From assembly GCA_938008535.1 (NCBI GenBank), contig CALLKF010000070.1:1-64000 (forward strand): a stretch of 64,000 nt of DNA, read 5' to 3'. The stretch is from an uncultured Saprospirales bacterium (GTDB lineage Bacteria > Bacteroidota > Bacteroidia > Chitinophagales > JADIYW01). The number at the start of each line of letters is the position of its first letter. Position 1 is the first letter of the stretch. Below, in pieces: positions 1-8,087 of the stretch. Below the pieces are notes generated by a model. It made no database searches. It was not told the origin of the DNA and saw only the letters and a list, made by a program, of their open reading frames with translations. A program made the position numbers and the translations under genes.

Positions 1-480
1 ATCATCTACCTGAATACAAATCAAATTTGGATTTTGTGTGGCATCAACACTTGTCAACAAACTATCTGCTCCATTTTGAATATTCAAGTGGATAAGCACA
101 TTGTTTTTACAATTCAAATTTGTAATTAATGAATTGACTGTAATGTTTAAACTGTCTAATTGATTATACGAACAGGTTAGCACAGACAATTGACTGTTTT
201 GAGAAACATCCAATGAGCTTAGTAAATTATCATCACAATTAATTTCAATTAAAACGCCCACTTGAGATCCTGCATGAATGTAAGAATGTACAATTCCTGC
301 AGAAGTTTTATTTCCTGATCGTTTTTCTGCAACCAATGTTCCCTTTTTTCTCAACAGTTCAATTGCCTTTTCAACATCACCATTTGTTTCGGTTAATGCT
401 TTTTTGCAATCCATGATACCTGCACCGGTTTCTTGTCTTAATTTATTTACTTCTGCTGCTGTTATAGTTACAGTTGACAT
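1..480 (-). CDS. Elongation factor Ts N-terminus fused in frame to a leucine-rich-repeat segment (partial, chimeric)
   Basis: The frame is open from the ATG at 480 to the window edge (160 codons, no stop). Residues 1-82 are plain EF-Ts: the UBA-like start with RQETGAGIMDCKKAL, then IVHSYIHAGSQVGVLIEINC. In EF-Ts the next residues should be the TDFV motif that contacts EF-Tu. Here residues 83-160 instead read as Bacteroidota LRR repeats (SSLDVSQNSQLSVLTCSYNQ, then DATQNPNLICIQVDD), the type found near the C-terminus of secreted T9SS-associated proteins. The switch falls at the codons for Asn-Cys, which both families share. As written the product cannot act as a nucleotide exchange factor. No rpsB precedes it, although rpsB-tsf is the usual order. 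It is either an assembly chimera or a real recombination; the sequence alone cannot decide. Confidence 0.8.
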   Translation of the reverse strand, partial: MSTVTITAAEVNKLRQETGAGIMDCKKALTETNGDVEKAIELLRKKGTLVAEKRSGNKTSAGIVHSYIHAGSQVGVLIEINCDDNLLSSLDVSQNSQLSVLTCSYNQLDSLNITVNSLITNLNCKNNVLIHLNIQNGADSLLTSVDATQNPNLICIQVDD

Positions 481-531
481 GATATTAATTTGAAAATTTG
501 AATAATGAGCAAATTTGAAAATTGGTTTCTA
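481..531. repeat. AATTTTCAAATT-type short intergenic repeat
   Basis: The spacer between sdhC and the EF-Ts start consists largely of iterations of AATTTTCAAATT separated by short unique bases. The same word recurs at 7136-7170 and, degenerate, at 21815-21860. This looks like a low-complexity intergenic repeat family, not a regulatory site. It lies exactly where the expected gene neighbours of both sdhC and tsf are missing. Confidence 0.5.
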
Positions 532-1200
532 TTATTTTACTAATCCAAAATAGAGTGCCAAAGCAATTGCACCAAATAGACCAGGAACAACTATTGAAAA
601 TGCAGTTCCAACTGCGTTTATCATCGGTGTATATTTTTTGTGATTTAAACCTAATGTTTGAAATGCGCTTGGAAAGCCATGTAACAAATGGAATCCTAAA
701 GAAAAGAAACCTAATAAATAAGGAATCAAGATATACCATTTTGTCATGGCTTCTTTAACTTCTACAAATGGATTTTCATTTTCGTGCGTGATGTACACTG
801 CTTTTTTAGTATGCAACCAAAAATCTGACATGTGTAATACTAAGAAAATTAATAGTAGTGTTCCTAATAATGCCATGGAGCGACTGTACCATTTTGAATT
901 AGCTTTGCCATCAATAACCGCATAAGCAACTGGTCTTTTTGATTTATTATCGAAATACAATTTCAGAGTCATTGCAATATGTATAAGTAAACCAGCAAGT
1001 AAACCAATTTCCATTACACGAATTACCCAATTGTGCGACATGAAATAAGCAGCTGTATTGAATGTTTCTCCATTATCATTAATTAAAATAGTTGAATTAA
1101 TACCAACATGCACAACTAAAAATGAGATTAGGAATAAACCAGTTAAACCTACTAATAACTTTCTTCCAATAGAAGAAGTAAAGAATGCTTCTTTTGCCAT
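532..1200 (-). CDS. sdhC: Succinate dehydrogenase/fumarate reductase cytochrome b subunit, b558 family
   Basis: The product is the membrane anchor of complex II, which carries electrons from succinate to menaquinone. The 222-residue protein matches the single-subunit b558 anchor family. It begins FFTSSIGRKLLVGLTGLFL and has five hydrophobic helices, with histidines in the helices (LVVHVG, LIHIAM, LVLHMSDFW, FHLLHG) suited to haem ligation. In Bacteroidota the gene is normally followed directly by sdhA and sdhB. Here a repeat and a chimeric EF-Ts start follow, so the operon is interrupted. A TAnnTTTG -7 box lies on the minus strand at 1229-1236, about 30 bases before the start. Family assignment is firm. 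Confidence 0.93.
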   Translation of the reverse strand: MAKEAFFTSSIGRKLLVGLTGLFLISFLVVHVGINSTILINDNGETFNTAAYFMSHNWVIRVMEIGLLAGLLIHIAMTLKLYFDNKSKRPVAYAVIDGKANSKWYSRSMALLGTLLLIFLVLHMSDFWLHTKKAVYITHENENPFVEVKEAMTKWYILIPYLLGFFSLGFHLLHGFPSAFQTLGLNHKKYTPMINAVGTAFSIVVPGLFGAIALALYFGLVK

Positions 1201-1367
1201 AAGATATGTTTTTTTTTAAAAACCGCTGCAAAAATAACAGTTTAAAGCCAAAATTTGTTTTGGTTTAGATTATTTTTTTGCACAGTTTTTATTTGGATGA
1301 ATTCTAAATAAATAAAAGGTCAGCAAATTATATATTTTGCTGAATCATTTTTATACCGTCTTAAAAT

Positions 1368-1631
1368 TTATTTATGCGTTTCTAGCAAGCCGTTTACCAA
1401 ATCCACATATTTTTGCTGTGCATCTGCTTTGCTAAGACCTGCTTTTGCTTTCCATGCGTCCCATTTAAATTTTCCTTTTATATCAAACATACCAGGTTTT
1501 GATGTGTTGTTATCTCCTTCAGTTGCTTGTTTAAAAAAAGCATACAAATCTAAAAGTTGTAAATCACTTGGACGTTTTGTTAAGGTTTTTGTATCAGCTT
1601 GTGCTTGTTCAAATTGTTTATCTAAACTCAT
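1368..1631 (-). CDS. Acyl-CoA-binding protein (ACBP family)
   Basis: This is a soluble carrier of long-chain acyl-CoA esters. The 87-residue length and the pattern are those of the ACBP four-helix family. Landmarks are the start FEQAQADTKTL, the LQLLDLYAFFKQAT helix, the GDNNTSKPGMFD loop and KGKFKWDAWKAKAGLSKADAQ, with the conserved Lys-Trp-Asp-Ala-Trp core, ending YVDLVNGLL. ACBP is common in eukaryotes and patchy in bacteria. It stands alone between sdhC and an opposite-strand membrane protein gene. The fatty acyl-CoA operon at 40.2-44.5 kb could be its functional partner, which is inference. Confidence 0.92.
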   Translation of the reverse strand: MSLDKQFEQAQADTKTLTKRPSDLQLLDLYAFFKQATEGDNNTSKPGMFDIKGKFKWDAWKAKAGLSKADAQQKYVDLVNGLLETHK

Positions 1632-1699
1632 ATTTATTTGTTTATTGTTTTTAAATGGTGAATATGCTATATGCTTTAGTTTTTAAAACGTAATTTTAA

Positions 1700-1729
1700 T
1701 TGCTTGGATATTTCATATCTTTATTTTTG
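1700..1729 (+). promoter_or_regulatory. Bacteroidota-type promoter for the membrane protein gene at 1785
   Basis: TTG at 1700-1702, 19 bases, then TATTTTTG at 1722-1729, an exact fit to the TTG-N19/20-TAnnTTTG consensus. It predicts transcription from about 1735 and a leader of about 50 bases. Confidence 0.6.
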
Positions 1730-1784
1730 CTTAAATTTAGCAAATATCTTGGAAAAAAGAAATTAGAATCAACACAAACAACAA

Positions 1785-3308
1785 ATGAAAAAATACCAAT
1801 TCGCATTATTAATTTGTATTCCGTTATGCTGGTTTTTTTATAAGCTGTTGCCAATGTATATTAATCCTGCTGCATACTCAACAGCTAACTTTATATATGC
1901 TGAAAATTTTGAACAAATAAAGATTTGGTGTTTCGATTCTTTTAGCAAAACTAGATTTGATGACAGTTCTAATTTTTTGTATTCACTATCGCTTTGGTTA
2001 TTTATTCATTTTCTTAAATATACTGCTGTTAAGGCATCTATTTATGTAAATGGTATGAGTATGCTCGTTACAGTAATTTTGGTTCATCGAATAGTTGCTT
2101 CAAGATATGTAAGCATACAATTACTTTTAGTTGGTTTATTATTTCTGAGCACTCAAATTTGGGCTGGTGTAATTGGTGATGAGATTATTTTTCAAGGAAT
2201 GTTATGGCTGTTTGCGATTCGTGCGTTTTGGCACCAGCGGTATTTTGGATTGATGATTTGGTGTGTAGTAAATATAATAGCTCGTCCTGATAATATTTTC
2301 ATTTTAGCACCTATGATTATTGCAAGTTTTTTTGATGTATTTGAATTGAAAGACAGAGATAAACGTAAGTTTTGGTTTAGAAGGTTAAGACGATCATTAG
2401 GATTTTTTATTTTTCCAATTATTGGATATTTTGTGTATCGATACCTTTACTTTGGAAAAGTTTTGCCAGAAAATTGGCTACATCATTCATTAGAAATCGA
2501 TAAGAAATTTGGTATTTTCAATGCTCAAGGATTTTATTACTCTGTTCATTATTTACGCTTTTATGTTTTACCATTAATAATAGGTGTTGCATTTTATTTT
2601 TTGAAAGAACGAAAGAAGTTATCGCTTCGATATTATACGTTAGCATGTAGTTTAATTGTTATTCCATTTATTTACAACTGCACATTTTCGCAAGATGACA
2701 ACCTCGCGTTTAAGAATCAATATTCTATTTACTTAGGATTAATTTTATTGTCGTTGTTATTTATTCGCGATTACAGATCAATTTCGCAAAGCATAACTAC
2801 TGCATTTTTTATATTTTTTTTTGGATTCAAAATTTCTTTTGGATATTTTCAAAAAACGCTACAAACAGACAAAGACAACTTATATTATATTGCAAATGAT
2901 TTATCAGAAATGCACGAAGGAAAGGCAATTGTTTTTTATGACAATTACCTAACATGGATAACAGATTGGAGTAGTATTTTTGCCAGTGGAAAACACAGCA
3001 TAAATGGTAAAGCATTTTCTGAAAAAGAGATAGAAGATGCTGGTGTTGACATGATTATTGGTTATGAAAAGTATAGCGAAGTAATTAAATCAAAATACGA
3101 TTTATTTTTGTTACCAAGCAACACGCGTGCATTTGAAAAAGAGATAGAACCAGAAAATTCATTAGACAAATTCTTCTATAAATACTCGCACAAGTATCCT
3201 GTAAATTTAAAACTAAATTTTCCAGTTCTTGTTTGGAAATTTGGCAAAAATCAAAAACAAATTATTAGCATTTTAGAAAGTCATGGTGGAAAAAAATCAG
3301 ATTTTTAA
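1785..3308 (+). CDS. Polytopic membrane protein, possibly GT-C type glycosyltransferase
   Basis: A 507-residue protein with an N-terminal membrane anchor and roughly ten hydrophobic segments spread over residues 1-350, followed by a soluble C-terminal region of about 140 residues. The layout, the ARPDNIFI motif between helices and the long periplasmic-type tail resemble GT-C lipid-linked sugar transferases, but no catalytic Asp/Glu motif can be assigned with confidence. It is monocistronic, with its own consensus promoter at 1700-1729, and its end converges on the tRNA gene. It could equally be an unclassified integral membrane protein. Confidence 0.6.
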   Translation: MKKYQFALLICIPLCWFFYKLLPMYINPAAYSTANFIYAENFEQIKIWCFDSFSKTRFDDSSNFLYSLSLWLFIHFLKYTAVKASIYVNGMSMLVTVILVHRIVASRYVSIQLLLVGLLFLSTQIWAGVIGDEIIFQGMLWLFAIRAFWHQRYFGLMIWCVVNIIARPDNIFILAPMIIASFFDVFELKDRDKRKFWFRRLRRSLGFFIFPIIGYFVYRYLYFGKVLPENWLHHSLEIDKKFGIFNAQGFYYSVHYLRFYVLPLIIGVAFYFLKERKKLSLRYYTLACSLIVIPFIYNCTFSQDDNLAFKNQYSIYLGLILLSLLFIRDYRSISQSITTAFFIFFFGFKISFGYFQKTLQTDKDNLYYIANDLSEMHEGKAIVFYDNYLTWITDWSSIFASGKHSINGKAFSEKEIEDAGVDMIIGYEKYSEVIKSKYDLFLLPSNTRAFEKEIEPENSLDKFFYKYSHKYPVNLKLNFPVLVWKFGKNQKQIISILESHGGKKSDF

Positions 3309-3319
3309 TAGTAATCAAG

Positions 3320-3391
3320 TAGTCTCTGCGAGAATCGAACTTGCATTAACAGTTTAGGAAACTGCTGTTCTATCCATTGAACTAAGAGACT
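3320..3391 (-). tRNA. tRNA-Arg (anticodon CCU)
   Basis: Read on the minus strand, 3391-3320 folds as a cloverleaf: a seven-pair acceptor (AGTCTCT with AGAGACT), a four-pair D stem (GTTC/GAAC), anticodon stem GCAGT/ACTGT around loop TTCCTAA with CCT at positions 34-36, a four-base variable loop and a TTCGATT T-loop. The discriminator is A and CCA is not encoded. One A-C mismatch sits in the T stem (51-63). The gene decodes AGG. Confidence 0.92.
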
Positions 3392-3477
3392 TTTTTTATG
3401 AAATATTGAATTAATAAATTAATGTAATAATGCTTAGTCAGGAAATCCATTTATGGTTTCATTATTTCATTGCTACA

Positions 3478-5676
3478 TTATTTGATTATATTTCCTGCAG
3501 TAACGCCATCAGCATTCACAAAATACAATTTACCATTTGCATCTTCTGCCATTAAAATCATACCGTTGCTTTCGATGCCTTTTAATTTTCTTGGTGCAAG
3601 ATTTATTAAAACGGAAACTTCTTTTCCAATAATTTCTTCAGGTGAAAAATGCTCTGCAATACCAGAAACAATGGTGCGTTCTTCAAAACCTACGTCAACT
3701 AATAACTTTAATAATTTATCTGCTTTCGCTACTTTTTCTGCTGCTAAAATTTTTCCTGTTCTAATATCTAATTTTGAAAAATCATCGTAAGTGATTTCAG
3801 GTTTCACCGCTACGTTAACCTGAACTTGTTTCAGATTCTCATTATTAGATGCTGAAACAAGTTCAGCATGACTTTGCGGTTTACTTTTGTTCAATTTCTC
3901 AATTTGAAAAGCAACTTGTTCATCTTCAATCTTTGGAAATAAAATTTCTGATGGATTTATTTTTGTACCTGATGGAATAATTTGAGCAAAACTACCAAAT
4001 GCATTATTAAGTTCTATTTTAGTATCTACATTAAATAAATTTTCAATTTTTTGTGAAGTTTTTGGTAGTAATGATTTTAATAAGTATGATAAAGTTCCAA
4101 CATACTGACTAGCAACATATAATACTTCACCTGTTCTTACCATATCCGACTTTACTAATTTCCATGGTTCATTATCTTGTAAATATTTATTGCCATAACT
4201 AGATAGCTTCATTACTTCAAATAATGCATCTCTAAATCTAAACCCATCTATTATTGGTGTACCATCTTCAAAAGATACATCACCAACAATAAAAGCACTT
4301 ACTAAACTATTGGTTGAAAATAATATCTGCAAATAATCATTGTCCAAACTATTGACATTGTCAAGTTTGTACTCAGGTACAATTCCATTAAAATATTTAT
4401 TAATAAGTACAGATACGCGATTAATAAAGTTTCCTAAATTACCAACCATTTCACTGTTCACTCTATTTTGAAAATCCTGCCATGTAAATTCAGAATCTCT
4501 GTTTTCAGGCATGTTTGCAATTAATGTATAACGCAACTCATCTTCTCTTCCAGGAAAATCTTCTAAATATTCATGCAGCCAAACTGCCCAATTTCGTGAA
4601 GTAGAAATCTTGTCGCCTTCTAAATTCATGAATTCATTTGCAGGTACATTCGTTGGTAAAATATATTGCTCTATGGCTTTCAAAATTGCAGGAAACGTGA
4701 TGCAATGAAACACAATATTATCTTTTCCAATAAAATGAATTAATTGCGTTTCATCATCTTGCCAGTATTTTTTCCAATCATTTTCTGTTACATTTTCAAA
4801 ACGTCTTTGGTTGTATGAAAATGTATTTTCGTTGATTGCTTTTTCTTTAAACAATTGTTTTGTTGCCGAAATATAACCAATCGGCGCATCTAACCAAACA
4901 TATAATACTTTGCCTTCTGCACCAGCAATTTCTGGTGGAACTGGAATTCCCCAATTTAAGTCACGTGTCATGGCTCGTGGTTTCAAGCCATCATTTAACC
5001 AAGATTTACATTGACCAACCACATGTGCTTTCCAGTTATTTTCTTTGGATGTTTTATCAAACCAACCTTCAATTCCTTTTTGTTGTTCATCTAATTTTAA
5101 AAACCAATGTTTAGTCGATTTCAAAACAGGTTTTGAGTTTGTTAAGGTAGATCTTGGATTTATTAAATCTGTTGGATTTAAAGAAGAACCACATTTTTCA
5201 CATTGATCGCCATAAGCATTTTCATTGCCGCATTTCGGACAAGTTCCAATAATATATCTGTCAGCTAAAAATTGTTTTGCTTCTTCATCAAAATACTGTT
5301 CGCTTTCAATAATTTCAAACGCATTTTTATCATTCAATACTCTGAAAAAATCCTGGGATGTTTCGTAATGAATTGGTTCAGTTGTGCGATGATAAATATC
5401 AAATGAAATTCCGAAATCTTCAAAACTCTTTTTAATAATGGAATGATATTTATCTACAATTTCTTTTGGTGTTGTATTTTCTTTTTTTGCTTTGATCGTA
5501 ATCGCTGCACCGTGTTCATCGCTACCACAAACAAAAATCACATCTTTGCCTTGTAAGCGTAAATAACGTGCGTAAATATCTGCAGCAATGTAAGCACCAG
5601 CCAAATGACCAATATGCAAAGGTCCGTTTGCATAAGGCAATGCTGCTGTAATTGTATATCTTTTCGGTTCTGACAT
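3478..5676 (-). CDS. metG: Methionyl-tRNA synthetase
   Basis: The enzyme charges tRNA-Met. Its 732 residues are the long form. The class I signature HIGH is at 21-24, a zinc knuckle with paired CxxC motifs lies near 145-162, and the second signature is KISTS near 356 (a common variant of KMSKS). The anticodon-binding helical domain follows. The C-terminal 100 residues are a Trbp111-like tRNA-binding domain (DIRTGKILAAEKV onward). Between these domains, about residues 603-619 (SHAELVSAS...LKQVQ) are encoded by a perfect palindromic repeat at 3820-3866 that is foreign to the family. A TAnnTTTG box at 5681-5688 ends four bases before the ATG, suggesting a nearly leaderless mRNA. Confidence 0.97.
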   Translation of the reverse strand: MSEPKRYTITAALPYANGPLHIGHLAGAYIAADIYARYLRLQGKDVIFVCGSDEHGAAITIKAKKENTTPKEIVDKYHSIIKKSFEDFGISFDIYHRTTEPIHYETSQDFFRVLNDKNAFEIIESEQYFDEEAKQFLADRYIIGTCPKCGNENAYGDQCEKCGSSLNPTDLINPRSTLTNSKPVLKSTKHWFLKLDEQQKGIEGWFDKTSKENNWKAHVVGQCKSWLNDGLKPRAMTRDLNWGIPVPPEIAGAEGKVLYVWLDAPIGYISATKQLFKEKAINENTFSYNQRRFENVTENDWKKYWQDDETQLIHFIGKDNIVFHCITFPAILKAIEQYILPTNVPANEFMNLEGDKISTSRNWAVWLHEYLEDFPGREDELRYTLIANMPENRDSEFTWQDFQNRVNSEMVGNLGNFINRVSVLINKYFNGIVPEYKLDNVNSLDNDYLQILFSTNSLVSAFIVGDVSFEDGTPIIDGFRFRDALFEVMKLSSYGNKYLQDNEPWKLVKSDMVRTGEVLYVASQYVGTLSYLLKSLLPKTSQKIENLFNVDTKIELNNAFGSFAQIIPSGTKINPSEILFPKIEDEQVAFQIEKLNKSKPQSHAELVSASNNENLKQVQVNVAVKPEITYDDFSKLDIRTGKILAAEKVAKADKLLKLLVDVGFEERTIVSGIAEHFSPEEIIGKEVSVLINLAPRKLKGIESNGMILMAEDANGKLYFVNADGVTAGNIIK
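3820..3866. repeat. Palindromic repeat inserted in metG
   Basis: Perfect 15-bp arms CTGAACTTGTTTCAG (3820-3834) and its complement (3852-3866) enclose a 17-base loop. In the metG frame it encodes HAELVSAS...LKQVQ, the peptide signature of a dispersed palindromic element known from many bacterial genomes. It keeps the reading frame and sits in the linker before the tRNA-binding domain. Confidence 0.85.
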
Positions 5677-5686
5677 GATGCAAATA

Positions 5687-5714
5687 TAGTAATTAGTGAT
5701 GAGTGATGAGTAAT
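5687..5714. repeat. Heptamer array (four units of kAGTrAT)
   Basis: Four exact seven-base units (tagtaat, tagtgat, gagtgat, gagtaat) and a partial fifth lie between the divergent metG and LD-carboxypeptidase genes. The array overlaps the last two bases of the metG -7 box and occupies the position where its -33 element would be expected. Confidence 0.8.
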
Positions 5715-5764
5715 GAGTGTGTTTGAATATTTTGTTAGCAAAATTTTTAGCTTATTTTTACAAT

Positions 5765-6661
5765 ATGATACGACCACCATTTCTCAAAAAAGGCGACACC
5801 ATTGGCGTTTGCTGTACGGCACGAAAAATTTCTATGGAAGAAATTCAATTAGCTGTTGATACTCTAAAAAGTTGGGATTTGAATGTTGTCATTGGCGATA
5901 CGATTGGCAAACAAGATAACCAATATGGCGGAACAGATGCTGAACGTCAAGCAGATTTCCAACGCATGTTGAATGACGGAAACATCAAAGCCATTATTGC
6001 AGCACGTGGTGGCTATGGCACAGTTCGTATGATGGACACGCTAGATTTTCGTGCGTTTATGGAAAGTCCGAAATGGATCGTTGGTTTTTCTGATATTACG
6101 TATTTGCATGCTCAACTGAATTGTAATATTGGTGTAGAAACGCTGCATGCTATTATGATGAGCACTTTTCCTATTAATACACCAACTGCAATTGAATCTC
6201 TAAAAGATGCGCTGTTTTGCAATAAATTAAAATATGATTTTGCACCACATTCATTAAATAAAAGTGGACAAATGCAAGGCGAAATGGTTGGTGGAAATTT
6301 GTCTATTATGTATGCTATTCTTGGAACAAAAACGATTTTAGACACCAATAAAAAAATCTTGTTTATTGAAGATTTAGATGAGTATTTATATCATATCGAC
6401 AGAATGATGATGGCGATGAAACGTGCAGGAAAATTGAAAGGTTTGTCTGGTTTATTAGTTGGTGGTTTGAGTGATATGAAAGACAATACAGTTCCGTTTG
6501 GTAAAACTGCAGAAGAAATTATTTTAGAACATGTAGCTGAATACGATTATCCAGTTTGTTTTAATTTTCCAGCTGGTCATATTGCTGATAATCGTGCAAT
6601 TTTTATGGGAAAACAAGCAAAAATTGAGGTTTCCACAAACAAATCTATATTTATACAATAA
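5765..6661 (+). CDS. LD-carboxypeptidase, peptidase family S66
   Basis: The family cleaves the L,D peptide bond of the murein tetrapeptide during cell-wall recycling. The 298-residue product starts [15 protein letters not shown], the usual S66 beginning; 16 in-frame codons upstream lie in spacer sequence. Visible catalytic elements are the nucleophile Ser in GFSDIT, the Glu in FIEDLDEY and the His in FPAGHI, in family order. RGGYGTVRM and the GGNLSIM loop are also conserved. The next gene, a small secreted protein, begins 32 bases downstream and may share its transcript. Confidence 0.93.
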   Translation: MIRPPFLKKGDTIGVCCTARKISMEEIQLAVDTLKSWDLNVVIGDTIGKQDNQYGGTDAERQADFQRMLNDGNIKAIIAARGGYGTVRMMDTLDFRAFMESPKWIVGFSDITYLHAQLNCNIGVETLHAIMMSTFPINTPTAIESLKDALFCNKLKYDFAPHSLNKSGQMQGEMVGGNLSIMYAILGTKTILDTNKKILFIEDLDEYLYHIDRMMMAMKRAGKLKGLSGLLVGGLSDMKDNTVPFGKTAEEIILEHVAEYDYPVCFNFPAGHIADNRAIFMGKQAKIEVSTNKSIFIQ

Positions 6662-6693
6662 ACTTTTGGCGCAACATTTGTAATAACTTATTT

Positions 6694-7134
6694 ATGAAAA
6701 AAATTCTGTTTTTTAGTTTGATGCTTGCATGTATATTTTCCTTTGGAAAATGTAACAAGAAAAAGAAATGCAGTAAGAAAAAAGCAAATACTGAAGTTAC
6801 AAGTAATTCAGCAAAATTAAATGCGGATGAAGTTTGGATGCAATATGATGAAAAAAAATGCGAAAATCCATGGCAATTTAATTGGTTTCAGAAACCAACG
6901 CAAGAACAAATTTTAGGTGCTGTAAAAGGCAATTTACTTGGAAAAGTAATCGCTATTTTAGAAATAAAATCATCAACAGAAAAAGATTTTATAAGTTGTG
7001 AAGCTTGTACTTGTCCGAACGGAACACATTATTTTCTGCGTGTCAACAAATCGGAAATAGAAAAATTAAAAGCACTGAAATTTTATGAAATAAAAGATAT
7101 TCCGAAAGATGTTGTAATAGATAATACAAAATAG
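6694..7134 (+). CDS. Small secreted cysteine-containing protein of unknown function
   Basis: 146 residues with a Lys-Lys start and a hydrophobic signal segment (residues 4-18), then a very lysine-rich stretch. Paired cysteines occur in the mature part (CEACTC, and KKCENPW near 55). The Cys after FSFGK does not fit a good lipobox, so secretion to the periplasm is more likely than lipidation. No known domain is recognised. It follows the LD-carboxypeptidase on the same strand. Confidence 0.65.
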   Translation: MKKILFFSLMLACIFSFGKCNKKKKCSKKKANTEVTSNSAKLNADEVWMQYDEKKCENPWQFNWFQKPTQEQILGAVKGNLLGKVIAILEIKSSTEKDFISCEACTCPNGTHYFLRVNKSEIEKLKALKFYEIKDIPKDVVIDNTK

Positions 7135-7135
7135 T

Positions 7136-7170
7136 ATTTTCAAATTACCACATTTTCAAATTTTCAAATT
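7136..7170. repeat. TTTCAAATT-type repeat overlapping the 3' end of the HIT gene
   Basis: Three copies of the word TTTCAAATT separated by a short insert, the same family as at 481-531. The left part is spacer. The right part supplies the last codons and the TGA stop of the HIT gene. Confidence 0.55.
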
Positions 7171-7548
7171 AGACTTAATTTTTTCAGCAATTTCTAACAT
7201 TTTCTCTTTAGAAATTTCTTTGGTATTTCTGAAATCTAAATCGTGTACAGAATTTATTGGTGATAAATGAATGTGTGTGTGTGGAACTTCTAGTCCAATT
7301 ACAGTCATACCAATTCGTTCGCAATCAACAGATTTTTTAATAGCTATTGCTATTTTTTTAGCAAACACAATCAATCCTTGTAATTCAGCATCTTCTAAAT
7401 CAAAAATATAATTAACTTCTCGTTTTGTAACCACTAAAGTGTGTCCGAGATTTAAAGGTCGAATATCTAAAAATGCAAAATAATTTTCGTCTTCTGCAAT
7501 TTTATAACAAGGAATTTCGCCGTTAATGATTTTGGTAAAAATAGTCAT
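7156..7548 (-). CDS. HIT family nucleotide hydrolase/transferase
   Basis: 130 residues with the histidine triad HTHIHLSP near residue 90, preceded by the typical start FTKIINGEIPCYKIAEDE and the ALxDI/NLGHTLVV core (FAFLDIRPLNLGHTLVV). Such Hint-like proteins hydrolyse phosphoramidate or acyl adenylates. It lies seven bases downstream of greA and is likely cotranscribed. The last residues (NLKI) and the stop codon come from the repeat at 7136-7170, so the tail is probably not original. Confidence 0.93.
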   Translation of the reverse strand: MTIFTKIINGEIPCYKIAEDENYFAFLDIRPLNLGHTLVVTKREVNYIFDLEDAELQGLIVFAKKIAIAIKKSVDCERIGMTVIGLEVPHTHIHLSPINSVHDLDFRNTKEISKEKMLEIAEKIKSNLKI

Positions 7549-7555
7549 TTGAAAA

Positions 7556-8029
7556 CTATATTGAAATATCCAACACTTGCAATTCCATCGCGCCAGCAGG
7601 AATTTGTATCGTCACTTTTTCGCCTTTTTTCAAACCTAATAAAGCAGCGCCAATCGGTGATTTTACAGAAATTTTCATTTGTTTTAAATCGGCTTCAGCT
7701 TCAGAAACTAAGTGATAGGTGAATTCTTTTTTCATTTTCATGTTCATCACTTTCACTTTCGACAAAACCGATACTTTTGAAATATCAATTTTCGAGGCAT
7801 CTAAAACGCGTGCGTTTCCAATTTCTGCTTCCAATTTACGGATGCGCAATTCCAATAAACCTTGTGCTTCTTTGGCTGCGTCGTATTCTGCATTTTCCGA
7901 CAAATCACCTTTTTCGCGTGCTTCGCCAATCGCTTTCGATGCGTTTGGTCGTTCAATTGCTACTAATTGATTCAACTCTTCTTTCATTTTCACCAATCCG
8001 TCTTCGGTTACATACACTATATCTGACAT
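7556..8029 (-). CDS. greA: Transcription elongation factor GreA
   Basis: GreA rescues backtracked RNA polymerase by stimulating cleavage of the nascent RNA. The 157-residue protein has the antiparallel coiled coil (residues 1-75) with the GDLSENAEYDAAKEAQ tip signature carrying the acidic residues, and the FKBP-like C-terminal domain (SPIGAALLGLKKGEKVTI). The start MSDIVYVTEDGL is unambiguous. Its leader holds a consensus promoter and a terminator-like hairpin (8047-8118), implying attenuation. The HIT gene follows after seven bases. Confidence 0.97.
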   Translation of the reverse strand: MSDIVYVTEDGLVKMKEELNQLVAIERPNASKAIGEAREKGDLSENAEYDAAKEAQGLLELRIRKLEAEIGNARVLDASKIDISKVSVLSKVKVMNMKMKKEFTYHLVSEAEADLKQMKISVKSPIGAALLGLKKGEKVTIQIPAGAMELQVLDISI

Positions 8030-8046
8030 ACTTTCTGTTTTAGCTG

Positions 8047-8079
8047 AAAAAAATAGACACGCCTCGATTGAGACGTGCC
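8047..8079 (-). terminator. Terminator-like hairpin in the greA leader
   Basis: On the minus strand GGCACGTCTC (8079-8070), loop AATC and GAGGCGTGTC (8065-8056) pair over ten positions, two of them G-U. TA and seven T follow (8055-8047). On the plus strand the same two positions would be A-C mismatches, so the structure belongs to the greA transcript. It starts a few bases after the predicted start site and 17 bases before the greA ATG. Confidence 0.75.
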
Positions 8080-8087
8080 TTCTAATG

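Noticed and set aside
3320..3391. tRNA-Arg as a pseudogene because of the T-stem A-C mismatch
   Set aside because: All other stems, the loops, the anticodon and the discriminator are intact. One mismatch is compatible with function or a sequencing error.
5717..5764. Longer start for the LD-carboxypeptidase
   Set aside because: The 16 extra codons lie in spacer sequence beside the heptamer array. [11 protein letters not shown] is the family start.
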